Shown here: positions 5,444 to 6,619 of the stretch, in pieces
Numbering within the stretch: position 1 is the stretch's first letter
How the letters are laid out: each line of letters opens with the position of its first letter
Assembly: GCA_009778355.1 (NCBI GenBank)
Contig: WRJY01000196.1
Coordinates: 1 to 6,619 of the forward strand
Source of the DNA: Desulfovibrionaceae bacterium
Lineage (GTDB): Bacteria; Pseudomonadota; Gammaproteobacteria; Burkholderiales; Burkholderiaceae_C
Reading direction: 5' to 3'
Length of the DNA: 6,619 bases
The notes under the pieces: model-generated
Told to the model about the DNA's origin: nothing
Databases searched by the model: none
Seen by the model: the letters and a program-made list of their open reading frames with translations, nothing else
Made by a program: the position numbers and the translations under genes

Positions 5444-6376
5444 TCAAAGGGCCTTGACCAGCTCCGGCACGGCCTGGAACAAATCGGCTTCCAGGCCGTA
5501 GTCGGCCACGCTGAAAATCGGCGCCTCGGCATCCTTGTTGATGGCGACGATGACCTTGGAGTCCTTCATGCCGGCCAGGTGCTGGATGGCGCCGCTGATG
5601 CCGCACGCCACGTAAAGCTGCGGCGCGACGATCTTGCCGGTCTGGCCGACTTGCAGGTCATTGGGCGCGTAACCGGCATCGACGGCGGCGCGGCTGGCGC
5701 CGATGGCCGCGCCCAGCTTGTCGGCCAGCGGAGTCATGACTTCCTGGAACTTCTCGGCGCTGCCCAGCGCGCGGCCGCCGGAGACGACGATCTTGGCCGC
5801 CGTCAATTCAGGGCGGTCGCTCTTGGCGATTTCCTGGCCGAGGAAGCTGCTCTTGCCGCTGTCGGCCACGGCCTGCACGGCCTCGACCGCGGCGCTGCCG
5901 CCAGCGGCAGCGGCGGCGTCGAAGCCGGTGGTGCGTGCGGTGATGACCTTGACCGCGTCGCCGCTTTGCACGATGGCGATGGCGTTGCCGGCGTAGATCG
6001 GACGCTCGAAGGTGTCGGGGCTGTCCACCTTGGTGACGTCGGAAATCTGGGCCACGTCCAGCTTGGCGGCCACGCGCGGGGCCACGTTTTTGCCGCTGGC
6101 GGTGGCCGGAAACAGAATGTGGCTGTAGCCGCCGGCCAGCGCCAGCACCTGGGCCGCCAGGTTTTCGGCCAGGCCGTGGGCAAAGGCGGCGCCGTCGGCG
6201 TGCAGCACCTTGGCAACGCCGACGATCTTGGCGGCGGCCTGGGCGGCGGCGGCGGCATTGTGGCCGGCCACCAGCACGTGCACATCGCCGCCGCAAGCGG
6301 CGGCGGCGGTAACGGTGTTGAGGGTGGCGCTCTTGATGGAAGCGCCGACGTGTTCAGCAATGACGAGAGCGGTCAT
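5444..6376 (-). CDS. etfA: Electron transfer flavoprotein alpha subunit
   Basis: The 310-residue protein is the FAD-carrying subunit of the cytoplasmic ETF heterodimer, which takes electrons from acyl-CoA dehydrogenases and passes them to ETF:ubiquinone oxidoreductase. The N-terminal Rossmann-like domain starts MTALVIAEH and includes GYSHILFPATASGKNVAPR (83-101). The conserved C-terminal FAD domain carries VVSGGRALGS (197-206), QVGQTGKIVAPQLYVACGIS (242-261) followed by GAIQHLAGMKDS, and NKDAEAPIFSVADYGLEADL (280-299). Length and start are typical of bacterial EtfA. An AGGAAAG ribosome binding site (6394-6388) lies 11 bases before the ATG. The gap to the etfB stop is 30 bases, so the two are cotranscribed. 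A run of Ala-rich sequence (residues 40-50 and 153-165) reflects the GC-rich genome. Confidence 0.97.
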   Translation of the reverse strand: MTALVIAEHVGASIKSATLNTVTAAAACGGDVHVLVAGHNAAAAAQAAAKIVGVAKVLHADGAAFAHGLAENLAAQVLALAGGYSHILFPATASGKNVAPRVAAKLDVAQISDVTKVDSPDTFERPIYAGNAIAIVQSGDAVKVITARTTGFDAAAAAGGSAAVEAVQAVADSGKSSFLGQEIAKSDRPELTAAKIVVSGGRALGSAEKFQEVMTPLADKLGAAIGASRAAVDAGYAPNDLQVGQTGKIVAPQLYVACGISGAIQHLAGMKDSKVIVAINKDAEAPIFSVADYGLEADLFQAVPELVKAL

Positions 6377-6406
6377 GGTGTGCTTGTCTTTCCTGGGTGG
6401 CGTTCG

Positions 6407-6619
6407 TCAGATGATCTTGGCTTCGTTGCGCAGCTTGTCCACCAGGGTGGCGACATCGGGCACCTTGATGCCGGCGCCGCGCTTGGGCGGCTCGGTCACT
6501 TTCAGGGTTTTCAGGCGCGGCTTGGCATCGACGCCCAGGTCTTCGGGCTTGACGGTGTCGAGCTGCTTTTTCTTGGCCTTCATGATGTTGGGCAGCGTGA
6601 CGTAGCGCGGCTCGTTCAG
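6407..6619 (-). CDS. etfB: Electron transfer flavoprotein beta subunit, C-terminal 70 codons
   Basis: The gene enters from the right edge, so only its 3' part is seen. It reads LNEPRYVTLPNIMKAKKKQL, then DTVKPEDLGVDAKPRLKTLK and VTEPPKRGAGIKVPDVATL, ending NEAKII and TGA at 6409-6407. LNEPRYxxLPNIMKAKKK is the EtfB signature region, including the recognition loop that contacts acyl-CoA dehydrogenases, and the VDKL-type tail is usual. EtfB binds AMP and forms the heterodimer with EtfA. The missing part is expected to be about 180 residues lying beyond base 6619, as is the operon promoter. Confidence 0.96.
   Translation of the reverse strand: MNEPRYVTLPNIMKAKKKQLDTVKPEDLGVDAKPRLKTLKVTEPPKRGAGIKVPDVATLVDKLRNEAKII

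Noticed and set aside
3640..5457. 605-codon plus-strand open frame opposite the acyl-CoA dehydrogenase
   Set aside because: It is the GC-rich antisense shadow of a well-supported gene. Its translation is dominated by Gly, Ala, Val, His and Gln with no domain motif, while the minus strand carries every acyl-CoA dehydrogenase motif.

Overview
The window looks like chromosome of a GC-rich betaproteobacterium, most likely Burkholderiales. This is inferred from the strongly GC-biased third codon positions, the etfB-etfA-acyl-CoA dehydrogenase cluster, and the type of IS4-family transposase remnant present; no rRNA or other phylogenetic marker is in the window. It has two halves of different character.

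Left half (1 to about 3540): a patchwork of plus-strand genes and insertion scars. It starts with about 127 bases of non-coding DNA holding a long imperfect palindrome. This abuts a YiiX/YebB-type papain-like cysteine hydrolase that has lost its N-terminus. An intact 12-helix MFS transporter follows. Its stop codon touches the decayed 3' end of an IS5-family transposase that lies on the minus strand and is broken across all three frames. Next is an intact exported single-domain rhodanese. After a hairpin-rich gap there is a minus-strand orphan C-terminal gene fragment, cut off by an IS4-family remnant. That remnant has lost its left end and two internal blocks but keeps its right end.

Right half (about 3541 to 6619): a compact minus-strand cluster for flavin-linked acyl-CoA oxidation. 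Reading in the direction of transcription it holds the C-terminal 70 codons of etfB (running off the window), complete etfA, a strong rho-independent terminator, and a 602-residue acyl-CoA dehydrogenase of the long DmdC-like class. The dehydrogenase would reduce its FAD while making a 2-enoyl-CoA and pass electrons to the EtfA/EtfB heterodimer, which feeds ETF:ubiquinone oxidoreductase. The terminator between etfA and the dehydrogenase suggests that the two parts are not expressed in equal amounts.

I see no defence system, CRISPR array, RNA gene or clearly novel multigene system. The most interesting content is the set of genome-decay junctions in the left half, the long palindrome at the left edge, a hairpin over the rhodanese ribosome binding site, and the terminator inside the ETF/dehydrogenase cluster.
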